Positions 28,701 to 37,743 of a stretch of 64,000 nt of DNA are shown piece by piece. The translations under genes were made by a program, and so were the position numbers. The notes under the pieces were generated by a model. It ran no database searches. It was given only the letters and a program-made list of their open reading frames with translations, and was not told where the DNA came from. The DNA is taken from contig JAQVWY010000005.1 in assembly GCA_028709465.1 (NCBI GenBank), positions 1-64,000 of the forward strand, in the 5' to 3' direction. The DNA comes from Tissierellia bacterium. GTDB taxonomy: Bacteria > Bacillota > Clostridia > Tissierellales > Sedimentibacteraceae. The stretch's first letter is position 1. Each line of letters opens with the position of its first letter.

Positions 28701-29762
28701 ATGAAAAAAAATATAAAAATTATAATGATTATTTTATTATTTACTTTTATTCTATCAGCTTGTAGTATAAATTTTTCTCTCCCTGATATAAATATTAAAG
28801 AATCATCTGAAACTTCTGATTTATTAATATATTTCATTGATGTTGGTCAGGCGGATTGTACATTAATTGAATTACCTAACGGTGAAGAAGTCTTAATTGA
28901 TACAGGAAATACTGACGATGCTGATTTAGTAATAGATACAATAAACAGTTTAAATATAGATAAGATAGAATATCTTATTCTTACTCACCCCCATGAAGAT
29001 CACATGGGTTCAGCCAGCGACATAATCAAAGAAATAGAAATAGAAAAAATTTATATTCCAGATATAGAATCTGATGCTAAATTTTATGAAGATGCTAAAA
29101 AAGTAATTAAAAGTCAGAATATTCCTATAATTAAAGCTACCGCAGGGTTAACAATAATAGATATTCCTGATTTAACCTTTAAAGTACTGGCACCTAATAG
29201 TATGTATTACTCAGAAATGAATGAATACTCAATTGTTTCCAGGCTAGAATATAAAAATACTTCGTTTTTATTTACTGGTGATGCTGAAAGTGTATCTGAA
29301 TTAGAAATGGTAAATAAGGGATATTATTTAAAATCGGATCTTCTTCATGTTGGACATCATGGAGGAAGAACGAGTTCAAGCAAAAAATTTCTTGATTCTG
29401 TTAATCCTAAATATTCCATAATCTCTGTAGGAAAAGACAACATCTACGGTCATCCCCATGAGGAAACTCTAAAAAGACTTAAAGCTGTTGGTACTGAAAT
29501 TTACAAAATTAATGAACTTGGGACTATTATTGCAACATCTGATGGCAATAAAATTTCAATAATTAGTGACCAATTATCTATTAATGATAGCTCTGCAACT
29601 AATCAAAAAGTACAGTTTATTGGGAACAAAAATACTCGTAAATTTCACATACCTAATTGCAGTTCTGTAAAAACAATTAAAGAAGCTAATAGAGTTTCTT
29701 TCACCAAAAGAGAAAATGCAGTAAATCAAGGATATGAACCTTGTGGTAGCTGTAAGCCATAA
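28701..29762 (+). CDS. Secreted ComEC/Rec2-like MBL-fold lipoprotein with Ada-like Cys motif
   Basis: The 353-residue protein begins with a lipoprotein signal (ILSACS). A metallo-beta-lactamase fold of the ComEC C-terminal type follows, with TLIELPNGEEVLIDTGN, the metal motif LTHPHEDHMGS, LFTGDAE and LLHVGHHGGRTSSS. The last 45 residues (GNKNTRKFHIPNCSSVKT to YEPCGSCKP) form the small Cys-containing module also found at the end of secreted nucleases. The likely role is extracellular hydrolysis of a nucleic acid or other phosphodiester. No ComEC membrane channel is present. Confidence 0.88.
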   Translation: MKKNIKIIMIILLFTFILSACSINFSLPDINIKESSETSDLLIYFIDVGQADCTLIELPNGEEVLIDTGNTDDADLVIDTINSLNIDKIEYLILTHPHEDHMGSASDIIKEIEIEKIYIPDIESDAKFYEDAKKVIKSQNIPIIKATAGLTIIDIPDLTFKVLAPNSMYYSEMNEYSIVSRLEYKNTSFLFTGDAESVSELEMVNKGYYLKSDLLHVGHHGGRTSSSKKFLDSVNPKYSIISVGKDNIYGHPHEETLKRLKAVGTEIYKINELGTIIATSDGNKISIISDQLSINDSSATNQKVQFIGNKNTRKFHIPNCSSVKTIKEANRVSFTKRENAVNQGYEPCGSCKP

Positions 29763-29900
29763 ACAAAGGGGCTGTTGCAGAATATGCTTCATGCACCACC
29801 CCTTATTTATGATTTTTGCAGGAGTTCATTAGTTTTGGAGTTTCTTTAATGCAATATGAAGGTACCACGCAAAAAAAACACATATAAAATATGTGGTTTT

Positions 29901-29928
29901 AGATCCTTCACTAACGTTCAGGATGACA
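29901..29928. repeat. Fragment of the TGTCATCCTGA-type repeat
   Basis: AGATCCTTCACTAACGTTCA followed by GGATGACA is the reverse complement of the left half of the copy at 36091. Confidence 0.5.
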
Positions 29929-29933
29929 AACAG

Positions 29934-31196
29934 TTAATCTTCTTTTACTCTTCTAATTTTAGCCCCTAAATTCATAAATTTATTTTCTATGAATTCATAG
30001 CCTCTATCAATATGGTAAATATCTATTATTTCTGTTATTCCTTCAGCTACTAATCCTGCTATTATCAAAGCTGCCCCTGCTCTTAAATCAGTTGCTCTAA
30101 CAATGGCACCTTTGAGGTTTTTCGTTCCTGAAATTTTAGCATGCTTTTTAGAATATTCTATGTTTGCACCCATTTTTTTAATTTCATTTACATATTTAAA
30201 TCTATCCTCTGAAACTCCTTCAACTACCATGCTTTCTCCATGTAATGAAGATAATAAAACGGTCATTGGCTGCTGTAAATCTGTAGGAAAGCCTGGATAA
30301 GGTAATGTTTGGATGTTAACAGGAGTAAGTTCATTTTCATAGAAAACCCTGATTGAATCGCCGTACTCTTCAATTCCCATACCCATTTCCTTTAATTTTG
30401 CCGTTATTGGTTCTAGATGTTTTGGAATAACATCATCAATGATTATATCTCCCTTTGTTGCAGCAGCTGCTATCATATAAGTTCCTGCTTCTATTTGATC
30501 TGGAATAACCCTGTATGTACACCCTCTTAACTTCTCAACACCATTAATTCTAATGACATCGGTTCCAGCTCCCTTAATATCAGCACCCATCGAATTAAGA
30601 AAATTTGCTGTGTCAACTATATGAGGTTCCTTTGCTGCATTTTCAATAGTAGTTTTACCTTCCGCTAACACAGCTGCCATCATTATATTTATTGTTGCAC
30701 CAACACTGACCACATCAAGATATATTTTATTTCCAATTAACTTGTCAGCTTTCACACTTATTCTTCCATCATCAGAAATATCAACTGTTGCACCTAAGGC
30801 TTCAAAGCCTTTAATATGTTGGTCAATAGGTCGATCTCCTATATCACACCCTCCAGGCAGCAATGTTGAAGCATTTTTAAATCTTCCTAATCCAGCCCCT
30901 AATAAATAATATGATGCTCTGATTTTTTTAGACAAACCATTTTTTAAATAGCACTCATTAATGTTAGACGTATCAATGGATATTGATGTATCATCTAAAA
31001 ACTCAACATCTGCTCCAATTTCGGTTAATATTTCACCCAGCACATTAACATCATCAATTAATGGAACATTTTGTATAATACATTTATCTTGACATAATAT
31101 TGTAGCAGGTATGATTGCTACAGCTGCATTCTTAAATCCACCAATATTCACTTTTCCTTTAAGCTTTGTTCCGCCTTCTATAACAAATTTTGACAT
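29934..31196 (-). CDS. murA: UDP-N-acetylglucosamine 1-carboxyvinyltransferase
   Basis: The 420-residue enzyme transfers enolpyruvate from PEP to UDP-GlcNAc, the first committed step of peptidoglycan synthesis. [17 protein letters not shown] at the start and the active-site loop [14 protein letters not shown] with the fosfomycin-target Cys are present, as is the C-terminal [17 protein letters not shown]. Length is normal. I start at the ATG at 31196. It lies about 107 bases behind yycI and on the same strand as walRKHI. Confidence 0.95.
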   Translation of the reverse strand: MSKFVIEGGTKLKGKVNIGGFKNAAVAIIPATILCQDKCIIQNVPLIDDVNVLGEILTEIGADVEFLDDTSISIDTSNINECYLKNGLSKKIRASYYLLGAGLGRFKNASTLLPGGCDIGDRPIDQHIKGFEALGATVDISDDGRISVKADKLIGNKIYLDVVSVGATINIMMAAVLAEGKTTIENAAKEPHIVDTANFLNSMGADIKGAGTDVIRINGVEKLRGCTYRVIPDQIEAGTYMIAAAATKGDIIIDDVIPKHLEPITAKLKEMGMGIEEYGDSIRVFYENELTPVNIQTLPYPGFPTDLQQPMTVLLSSLHGESMVVEGVSEDRFKYVNEIKKMGANIEYSKKHAKISGTKNLKGAIVRATDLRAGAALIIAGLVAEGITEIIDIYHIDRGYEFIENKFMNLGAKIRRVKED

Positions 31197-31303
31197 ATAT
31201 CTTCCTCTCAATGATTATCAATATAAATTAAACATCCCTTAAACGATAGACCATTATACATTAAAAAATGTATTTTTACAATATAGAAGCTTATAAAAAT
31301 AAC

Positions 31304-32146
31304 TTAATCAAAATTAGGTAAATGTATTTGTGAACCATCACTAAATTCTACCATCCAAGTGGGATCTGCATTAGTTCTATAAATATTTCCCCAATTTTCA
31401 TCTTCTCTACTGAAATATGTCATTTTTATATCAGTTATTTCTTTATCTTTAATATCATATGTTAATAATCTTGGTAAAGCCTCTAATGCTGTAATTGTTT
31501 TCGTTTCATTTATTGTGTCAATAACTGAATCAGCTCTTTGCATTTCAAATTTATAAATGCCATCATTATCTATATAAAAACACATATACGAGTTATCAAT
31601 GGATATATTATTATAATTTTGTGTATATGTTATACGGATATCATTGTCAGATATAAATTCATAAGTCTTATTAAATCCAGTTGTGGTAATTTCATTAGTT
31701 AACAAAAAATCATTAATAATTTTTTCACTAAATTTATTCTTATCTTTATTACCTATTAAACCTTTAAATTTTTCCCTAATTGTGTATATTATTTTTTTGT
31801 TATTTACTATTTCCAATGTTTCATTTTTTTGATTACTATAAATAAAAACATCTTCCTGTACTTCAATTCCTTCACCTAAATACTTTTTAATTAATTCATT
31901 CGTTACATTAATTATTTCATAATCAATTTCTAAAACAGGAAGAATGTATTCATCTTTAGGAATTTCAGTACTTATTTTAATATTTTTATCTTCCAGCAAA
32001 TTTTCTACATTTTCAAGAAATTCTTCACTATTAATAACAGTGTTAGAACTTTCTGTAAAAACATCACTAAATACCGTAGTAATGAGAAAAATATTTAAAA
32101 TCACAAAAGCAACTATAAGTATTGTATTAGATTTATTCCAATCCAT
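31304..32146 (-). CDS. yycI: WalK regulator YycI (WalI)
   Basis: The 280-residue protein has a single N-terminal membrane helix (NTILIVAFVILNIFLITTVF) and an extracellular YycI domain ending with the short pattern PTWMVEFSDG. With YycH it binds and modulates the sensor kinase WalK in other Firmicutes. It starts 4 bases behind yycH. Sequence similarity in this family is low; the call rests on layout and gene order. Confidence 0.85.
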   Translation of the reverse strand: MDWNKSNTILIVAFVILNIFLITTVFSDVFTESSNTVINSEEFLENVENLLEDKNIKISTEIPKDEYILPVLEIDYEIINVTNELIKKYLGEGIEVQEDVFIYSNQKNETLEIVNNKKIIYTIREKFKGLIGNKDKNKFSEKIINDFLLTNEITTTGFNKTYEFISDNDIRITYTQNYNNISIDNSYMCFYIDNDGIYKFEMQRADSVIDTINETKTITALEALPRLLTYDIKDKEITDIKMTYFSREDENWGNIYRTNADPTWMVEFSDGSQIHLPNFD

Positions 32147-32150
32147 TGTT

Positions 32151-33533
32151 TCACCACTCTTCTATTAATGATCCTCTTATAGCATTAAATATATAACTTC
32201 TGTTCCCAATCTCTACAACCCAGACTACCCTTAAAACCTGTTCTTTTGATATTCTTGACAAGTCAAAATAGCCAAGATAAACATTGCTAATATCTTTAAT
32301 CATTTCTTTTTTCAAAGGTTTAAGTTCTTCTTGTGAAGTTTCTTCGTTCTGAAGATTTTTATTTATCACTTCTATTGCAGGTAAAACTTGGATATCTTTC
32401 ATTTCATCTCTTTGAGATTCATCTATATTTCTTATAAATCTTTTATATGATACAACTCCATCGCCAATAACATCTATTTCTAATGCAGCATTTTCCCTGA
32501 CCTTGCTAAACATTATAGGTCTATTAAGAATCTTATATGAAAATGTGAATCTATATCCATAGGTCCCTTCATATTGAATAATCTCAATGTTGCTTAAATA
32601 TCCATCTTTAGGAAAGCCTAAAAAATCTTCTATAAATACAAGGGCGCTCATTAGGCTGTCATATACATCTTGACTTTTTTCTAAATCTATCATGGAATTA
32701 TAGAAATCTAGTAGACCTTCAGCTTGTATTTTAAGCACCTTCTCAGTTCTGTACATATATACTCTATTACCATTTAGCTCAACTGATTTTCTAACATATT
32801 CATAATTGTTTTTAAAATAGTTTTTGGCTATTTTATTTATTTCCTCTGTGTCAAATACATCCAATTCTGATTGTACAAATACTGGATTTAATGCATATTC
32901 TTCTAATGGCAATGGAATATTAATTTTATCTTCACCTATTTTTTCATCTATAGAATATTTGGTATGCTTATTAAAATCAAGATTTTCTATTGTTGTATTA
33001 ATACTTTCAGTATTAATAGTATCATTTTCAAATTTATAGGTATCAACACCATTATATATATATATTGTGTTTCTTTTATCTAAATCAATTATTATGTTTT
33101 TTATGTTATTAATATTATCAACTAATGATTCATTGTTAATACCCATATGCTTTGTAAATATTTTAATAGGCATATTAGTTGGAAAATCAAGCTTTAAATA
33201 TTGCGTTGGAAAAACAACAGAATCTGTATAACTTATATTACCTTCAGAATAACTTTTTAATCCTTCAGTCAGAATACTTACAGTTTTATTCCAAAAATTA
33301 TATTCATCTGTATAAAGCACTGTGTAATTATCTTTATATTTTATTATACTTTTTAATGGTTTTACTACATTCCATATGTTGGTTTCAGGTATCTCTTTTT
33401 TATTTGCCACATTATCTTTTTCTAAATCATAGTTTAGAAATTCAGGAAGTTTTAGCCATACTTGACTGCCCAATAATATACACAGCAAAACCATTAATAA
33501 TAAAAATAAATTTTTCATTTTTTGTAGTAACAT
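32151..33533 (-). CDS. yycH: WalK regulator YycH (WalH)
   Basis: The 460-residue protein has one N-terminal membrane helix (NLFLLLMVLLCILLGSQVWL) and a long extracellular part. Features such as GYRFTFSYKILNRPIM and the C-terminal VLRVVWVVEIGNRSYIFNA fit YycH. It lies directly between walK and yycI, the usual order. It is expected to restrain or tune WalK through membrane-helix contacts. Confidence 0.87.
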   Translation of the reverse strand: MLLQKMKNLFLLLMVLLCILLGSQVWLKLPEFLNYDLEKDNVANKKEIPETNIWNVVKPLKSIIKYKDNYTVLYTDEYNFWNKTVSILTEGLKSYSEGNISYTDSVVFPTQYLKLDFPTNMPIKIFTKHMGINNESLVDNINNIKNIIIDLDKRNTIYIYNGVDTYKFENDTINTESINTTIENLDFNKHTKYSIDEKIGEDKINIPLPLEEYALNPVFVQSELDVFDTEEINKIAKNYFKNNYEYVRKSVELNGNRVYMYRTEKVLKIQAEGLLDFYNSMIDLEKSQDVYDSLMSALVFIEDFLGFPKDGYLSNIEIIQYEGTYGYRFTFSYKILNRPIMFSKVRENAALEIDVIGDGVVSYKRFIRNIDESQRDEMKDIQVLPAIEVINKNLQNEETSQEELKPLKKEMIKDISNVYLGYFDLSRISKEQVLRVVWVVEIGNRSYIFNAIRGSLIEEW

Positions 33534-33543
33534 GAGTATCCTC

Positions 33544-35334
33544 TTAATCTATTTCATATTCAGGAATAATAATGCATATTTCTGTTCCCTTTTGCACTTC
33601 ACTGTTTACCTTTATATCGCTGTTATGCGCATCTGCAATGTGTTTTGCAATTGAAAGGCCTAATCCAGTTCCACCTAATTCTCTAGTACGAGCTTTATCT
33701 ACTCTATAAAATCTCTCAAATATTCTCTTCTGATCTTCTTTTGGTATACCTATTCCATCATCTTTAATTATTATATTTATATTTTTATCTTGTTTTTTCA
33801 CATCAATCCATACGTTACCATGATTTGGTGTGTATTTAACAGCGTTTCCTAATATATTAAGTATAATTTGATCAAAGCCATCCTTATCAAACAATATATT
33901 CATATCTTTTGGAATATCAACAACGTGAATGCTTATATCCTTATTCTTTGCATATATCTTAAGTTTATTATATGTGTCTTGTATAGATTCTTTTACATTT
34001 AATTTTTCTTTAATCCATTTTGTTTGTTCATATTCTATTCTTGAAAGTCTTAATAAATCACTTACTAATCTTGACATCCTGTCACTTTCGCTATTTATAA
34101 CTTTCAAGAACTCTTCTGCTAAATTTGGCTCACACATAGCACCATCAAGTAATGTTTCTGTGTAACTCTTTATTGTAGTAATTGGTGTTTTTAATTCATG
34201 AGAAACATTTGCTACAAATTCCTTTTGCATTTTTTCTATTTTATACTGTTCTGTTACATTTTTAAATACAAGAATTACGCCGCCAATTTCATTTTGACTA
34301 TCCATAAACGGAGCAAAATCTACCTTATATGTTTCGTTATTTTTGTGTAATATAATGGTGCCATGATATTCTTTTTTTTCTATTTCAGACAATGTTATAT
34401 TTTCACTTATGTTTAACATAACATTATCAAAATTTTCATTATCATTATTAAGTGATATTATATTTCTGGCAACTGGATTTGCATGAATTATATTTCCTTT
34501 TTTATCAACGGTCAATACACCATCAGCCATATATTTAAATGTTGTTTCCATTTTACTTTTCTCTTGATGTAGTTTCGAAATACTAATTTTAAGTTCATCT
34601 ATTAAGAAGTTAAACATCTTGCCTAATTGTCCAATTTCATCATTTGATTTCACTTCAACTTTTTGATCAAAATTACCCTCTGACATTTGTTTTGCTTTTA
34701 CTGTTAAATCCTTAATTGGTCCTGTTATGCTTCTTGAGAGTATAAGCCCCAACAATATCGTTATTGTTAAAGCCATGGCAGTAGCCTGAGTCATGATTTC
34801 TTTGGATTTATCTACCGTATCATAAATATAATCTATATTTGTTTTAAGATAAATATAGCCTTTTATTTCTTCATCTTGCATAATGGGATATGACATATGA
34901 TGATACACGGATTCCTCATTTATTTCTGTAGGTACTATATCAACATAATTTCCTTCCATTGACTTTGTAAGGATATAGTTGTTTATTGTATTCAAATTAT
35001 AAGCGCTTTGACCTATTGTTTCCTCAACACTTCCAGCAATTATTGTTTTTATTTCATCGTTTAATATAACATATACATTTTCATTATATCCTATCTGTAT
35101 ACCATTTTTAAAACTGTTTTGTATTTCATCAATATTCTGACTCCAGTCATCACTCTGCTGCATTGCTGTTGTTGAACTAAATATAGTCTTAATTCTTGTC
35201 ACCATATTTTTAGAACTCATATCAAGCTGAATATGTTCAAGTTGAGTTATAATAAACAACCCAACTATTGACATAGCAAGCAAAACTAATAAAAAATAAA
35301 TTAAAACGAATCTCCATCTTATACTTTTAAACAT
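33544..35334 (-). CDS. walK: Sensor histidine kinase WalK
   Basis: The 596-residue kinase has the full WalK layout: membrane helix (10-30), extracellular sensor domain (about 35-175), second helix (about 182-202), HAMP (SRSITGPIKDLTVKAKQM), PAS (about 260-360), HisKA with FVANVSHELKTPITTIKSY, and a HATPase with LNILGNAVKYT and DDGIGIPKED. It phosphorylates WalR and controls wall hydrolase genes. It lies 10 bases before yycH and 23 bases after walR. Confidence 0.96.
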   Translation of the reverse strand: MFKSIRWRFVLIYFLLVLLAMSIVGLFIITQLEHIQLDMSSKNMVTRIKTIFSSTTAMQQSDDWSQNIDEIQNSFKNGIQIGYNENVYVILNDEIKTIIAGSVEETIGQSAYNLNTINNYILTKSMEGNYVDIVPTEINEESVYHHMSYPIMQDEEIKGYIYLKTNIDYIYDTVDKSKEIMTQATAMALTITILLGLILSRSITGPIKDLTVKAKQMSEGNFDQKVEVKSNDEIGQLGKMFNFLIDELKISISKLHQEKSKMETTFKYMADGVLTVDKKGNIIHANPVARNIISLNNDNENFDNVMLNISENITLSEIEKKEYHGTIILHKNNETYKVDFAPFMDSQNEIGGVILVFKNVTEQYKIEKMQKEFVANVSHELKTPITTIKSYTETLLDGAMCEPNLAEEFLKVINSESDRMSRLVSDLLRLSRIEYEQTKWIKEKLNVKESIQDTYNKLKIYAKNKDISIHVVDIPKDMNILFDKDGFDQIILNILGNAVKYTPNHGNVWIDVKKQDKNINIIIKDDGIGIPKEDQKRIFERFYRVDKARTRELGGTGLGLSIAKHIADAHNSDIKVNSEVQKGTEICIIIPEYEID

Positions 35335-35357
35335 GATTTATCCTTGGAATATTAGCA

Positions 35358-36044
35358 TTATTTACTTTTAAAGTAATATCCCATTCCTCTTTTAGTAATA
35401 ATATATTTATCATCTTCTGTTTCTATTTTTTCTCTCAAACGTCTTACGGTTACGTCAACTGTTCTTAAATCACCAAATTCATATCCCCAGACTTCTTTAA
35501 GTAGATGTTCTCTATTAAAAACTCTGTCAGAATTTTGGAATAAATATTTTAACAAATCAAATTCTCTATTTGTTAAGTCAATAATATTATTATTTTTACT
35601 AACCTCAAAAGTGTTTAAATCAATAGTTAAATTTCCTGCAGTAACTATCTTTGATTTCATTTCTTCTTCCACTTTCGATAGTTTAACTCTTCTAATATTT
35701 GCCTTGACCCTGGCCACTACTTCCTTTGTACTAAATGGTTTTGTTATATAATCATCAGCTCCAAGCTCAAGCCCAGCTATTTTATCGGACTCATCTTCTT
35801 TGGCAGTAAGCATTATTACTGGCATAACATATTCCATTCTTATCTCTTTTAATATTTCAAAACCATTTTTACCTGGCAACATAATATCTAATATAAGCAA
35901 ATCTGGTTTCATTTCATGAACCATTTTTATTGCTGCATCTCCATCATAAACAGTTTGTACTTCGTACCCTTCTTTTTGAAGATTATATTTTATAATTTCT
36001 GCAATAGGTCTTTCATCATCTACTACTAAAATTTTTTGACACAT
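35358..36044 (-). CDS. walR: Response regulator WalR
   Basis: The 228-residue OmpR-type regulator has a receiver domain with the acidic pair in VVDDERPI, phosphorylated Asp in LLILDIMLPG and Lys in YITKPFS, and a winged-helix output domain with YLFQNSDRVFNREHLL and TVDVTVRRLREKIE. It is first in the walRKHI operon, an essential wall-homeostasis system in many Firmicutes. TTGGAGGAG precedes the ATG. Confidence 0.96.
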   Translation of the reverse strand: MCQKILVVDDERPIAEIIKYNLQKEGYEVQTVYDGDAAIKMVHEMKPDLLILDIMLPGKNGFEILKEIRMEYVMPVIMLTAKEDESDKIAGLELGADDYITKPFSTKEVVARVKANIRRVKLSKVEEEMKSKIVTAGNLTIDLNTFEVSKNNNIIDLTNREFDLLKYLFQNSDRVFNREHLLKEVWGYEFGDLRTVDVTVRRLREKIETEDDKYIITKRGMGYYFKSK

Positions 36045-36090
36045 AAAAACTCCTCCAATCTATTTTAAATATTATCAATAAACAAACCCC

Positions 36091-36166
36091 TGTCATCCTG
36101 AACGGTAGTGAAGGATCACCCCAAATGGTATAGGGAGATTCTTCAGGCTACGCCTTCAGAATGACA
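36091..36166. repeat. TGTCATCCTGA-type dispersed palindrome, most complete copy
   Basis: It begins TGTCATCCTGAACGGTAGTG and ends CGCCTTCAGAATGACA, with AGATTCTTCAGGCTA inside. It is the fullest copy of this family in the window. Confidence 0.7.
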
Positions 36167-36179
36167 GGAAATTTAGTTG

Positions 36180-36201
36180 TTAATAACAATATTGTTATTA
36201 A
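36180..36201. promoter_or_regulatory. Perfect 22-bp palindrome
   Basis: TTAATAACAATATTGTTATTAA (quoted as 11 + 11 arms: TTAATAACAAT and ATTGTTATTAA) is fully self-complementary. It lies between the divergent walR operon and the subtilase gene, so it could be a dimeric-regulator site or simply part of the neighbouring repeat. Confidence 0.45.
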
Positions 36202-36224
36202 TATAATGCATTTTTCACATTATC

Positions 36225-36385
36225 TGCATTTCTTGCATTTCTGTATTCCTTGCATTCCTTGCATTTCTTGCATTTCTTGCATTCCTTGCATTTCTTGCAT
36301 TTCTTGCATTTCTTGCATTTCTTGCATTTCTTGCATTTCTTGCATTTCTGTATTCCTTGCATTTCTGTATTCTGTATTCTGCATT
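36225..36385. repeat. 9-bp tandem repeat array (TGCATTTCT)n
   Basis: About 15 units of TGCATTTCT, with variants TGCATTCCT and shortened GTATTCCT/GTATTCT, are arranged head to tail. ORFs through it (CISCIS on one strand, RNARNA on the other) are artefacts of the 9-base period. Single units of the same kind (ATTCTGCATT) flank sipL/dnaB and uvrA. Confidence 0.9.
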
Positions 36386-36462
36386 ATTTATTATATCATG
36401 TTTTGCAAAAATGAACACCATCTTTATTTTAAAGCATAAATTAATTTAGGAAGGTGAGTTTA

Positions 36463-37629
36463 ATGAAAAAAATAAATAGCAAAAATCTATGTCCTTTTAT
36501 TCAATCAAAATTAAATAACCAAGATAATGATATTATACCCATAATTATTAGTTATAAAGATAGTAAAAAAATGACAGATGGTAAAATTTCATCATTATCT
36601 ACTAAATTAAATCGTGAACTTCCTATTGTTAATGGGTATGCTTGTGAAATGAGCACTGAAGCTATACGAGAAATTATAAGAGACCCAAATATAGAATATA
36701 TTAGCTACGATACAAAAGTATTCGCTGTTATGGATATAGCAAGAAAAACAGTAGGAGCAGACAGAATTCCTAGATCTGGCTATACGGGTAAAGGAGTAAC
36801 CGTAGCAATAATAGACACAGGGGTATCTCCTCACTTAGATTTAATTTATCCACACAACAGAATAATTGGATTTAAGGATTTAATAAATAATGAAACTGTA
36901 GCATATGATGATAATGGGCATGGAACCCACTGTGCAGGCATATTAGGAGCAAGCGGATATTGTTCTAAAGGAAAATACAAAGGAATCGCACCTGAAGTAA
37001 ATATACTACCTATAAAAGTATTAGATGATAATGGCAATGGTAAATCATCTGATATTTTATCTGCAGTTCAATGGATTATAGATACAAAGGAGGTTCATAA
37101 AACAAGAATAATTAATTTTTCCCTGGGGGCTATTGCTGAATTCAGAGAGAGAAAGGATCCATTAGTTAAAGCTGCAAATAAAGCAATAGAAAATGGGTTA
37201 ATTGTAGTAGCAGCAGTTGGCAACAGCGGACCAAAAAGAAATACTATTTTATCCCCAGCAACAAGTAGGTACGTCATATCAGTTGGTGCATTAGATACAA
37301 ACAAAACTCCTGACATCAGTGATGATATGATTGCCAAATTTTCAAGCAGAGGTCCTACCATAGACAGAATTAAGAAGCCAGATTTAATAGCTCCAGGAGT
37401 TAATATTATGTCATTGTCACACAAAACTCTAGACAATTATACAGCTTTAAGCGGTACTTCAATGGCAGCACCTATTGTTTCTGGTGCTGCAGCACTTTTA
37501 CTAAATTCAAACCCAAATTATGATCATTTTGATATAAAACGAATATTAATAAATTCCTGCACAAAAATAAAAGCTCCTTCATATGATCAGGGAGCAGGTA
37601 TTCTAGACTTAAGCAAACTATTTTCATAA
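36463..37629 (+). CDS. Subtilisin-like serine protease (S8), apparently not secreted
   Basis: The 388-residue protease has an intact catalytic triad: Asp in VAIIDTGVSPH, His in NGHGTHCAGI and Ser in LSGTSMAAPIVSGAA, with the oxyanion Asn in AAVGNSGP. An N-terminal region of about 90 residues resembles an I9-type propeptide (YEMSTEAIREI-like). No signal peptide is visible, as in AprX-type intracellular subtilases. I start it at the ATG at 36463 (GGAAGG upstream). It is a single gene. Confidence 0.93.
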   Translation: MKKINSKNLCPFIQSKLNNQDNDIIPIIISYKDSKKMTDGKISSLSTKLNRELPIVNGYACEMSTEAIREIIRDPNIEYISYDTKVFAVMDIARKTVGADRIPRSGYTGKGVTVAIIDTGVSPHLDLIYPHNRIIGFKDLINNETVAYDDNGHGTHCAGILGASGYCSKGKYKGIAPEVNILPIKVLDDNGNGKSSDILSAVQWIIDTKEVHKTRIINFSLGAIAEFRERKDPLVKAANKAIENGLIVVAAVGNSGPKRNTILSPATSRYVISVGALDTNKTPDISDDMIAKFSSRGPTIDRIKKPDLIAPGVNIMSLSHKTLDNYTALSGTSMAAPIVSGAAALLLNSNPNYDHFDIKRILINSCTKIKAPSYDQGAGILDLSKLFS

Positions 37630-37685
37630 ATAAAAACAAAAAGACTTTGAGATCCAAGTTAATAATTTATCGGGTCTCAAAGTCT
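37630..37685 (-). terminator. Rho-independent terminator of the GGDEF-like gene
   Basis: Read leftward, AGACTTTGAGACCC pairs with GGATCTCAAAGTCT and is followed by TTTTTGTTTTTA. The hairpin may also stop the subtilase transcript from the other side, though that side has no T-run. Confidence 0.8.
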
Positions 37686-37743
37686 AAAAATTCATTCTAG
37701 AATCCTACTTTATCCATCGCTCTATCAATTTTTACATCAATCC

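Noticed and set aside
29765-29815. Weak hairpin after the MBL lipoprotein gene (AAGGGGCTGTTGCA with TGCACCACCCCTT)
   Set aside because: The stem has several mismatches and the T-run is interrupted. It may be a terminator, but the support is too thin to list.
36161-36439. ORFs encoding CISCISC repeats (+) and RNARNARNA repeats (-)
   Set aside because: They arise from the 9-bp tandem array, whose period keeps every frame open. There is no ribosome site or family resemblance.
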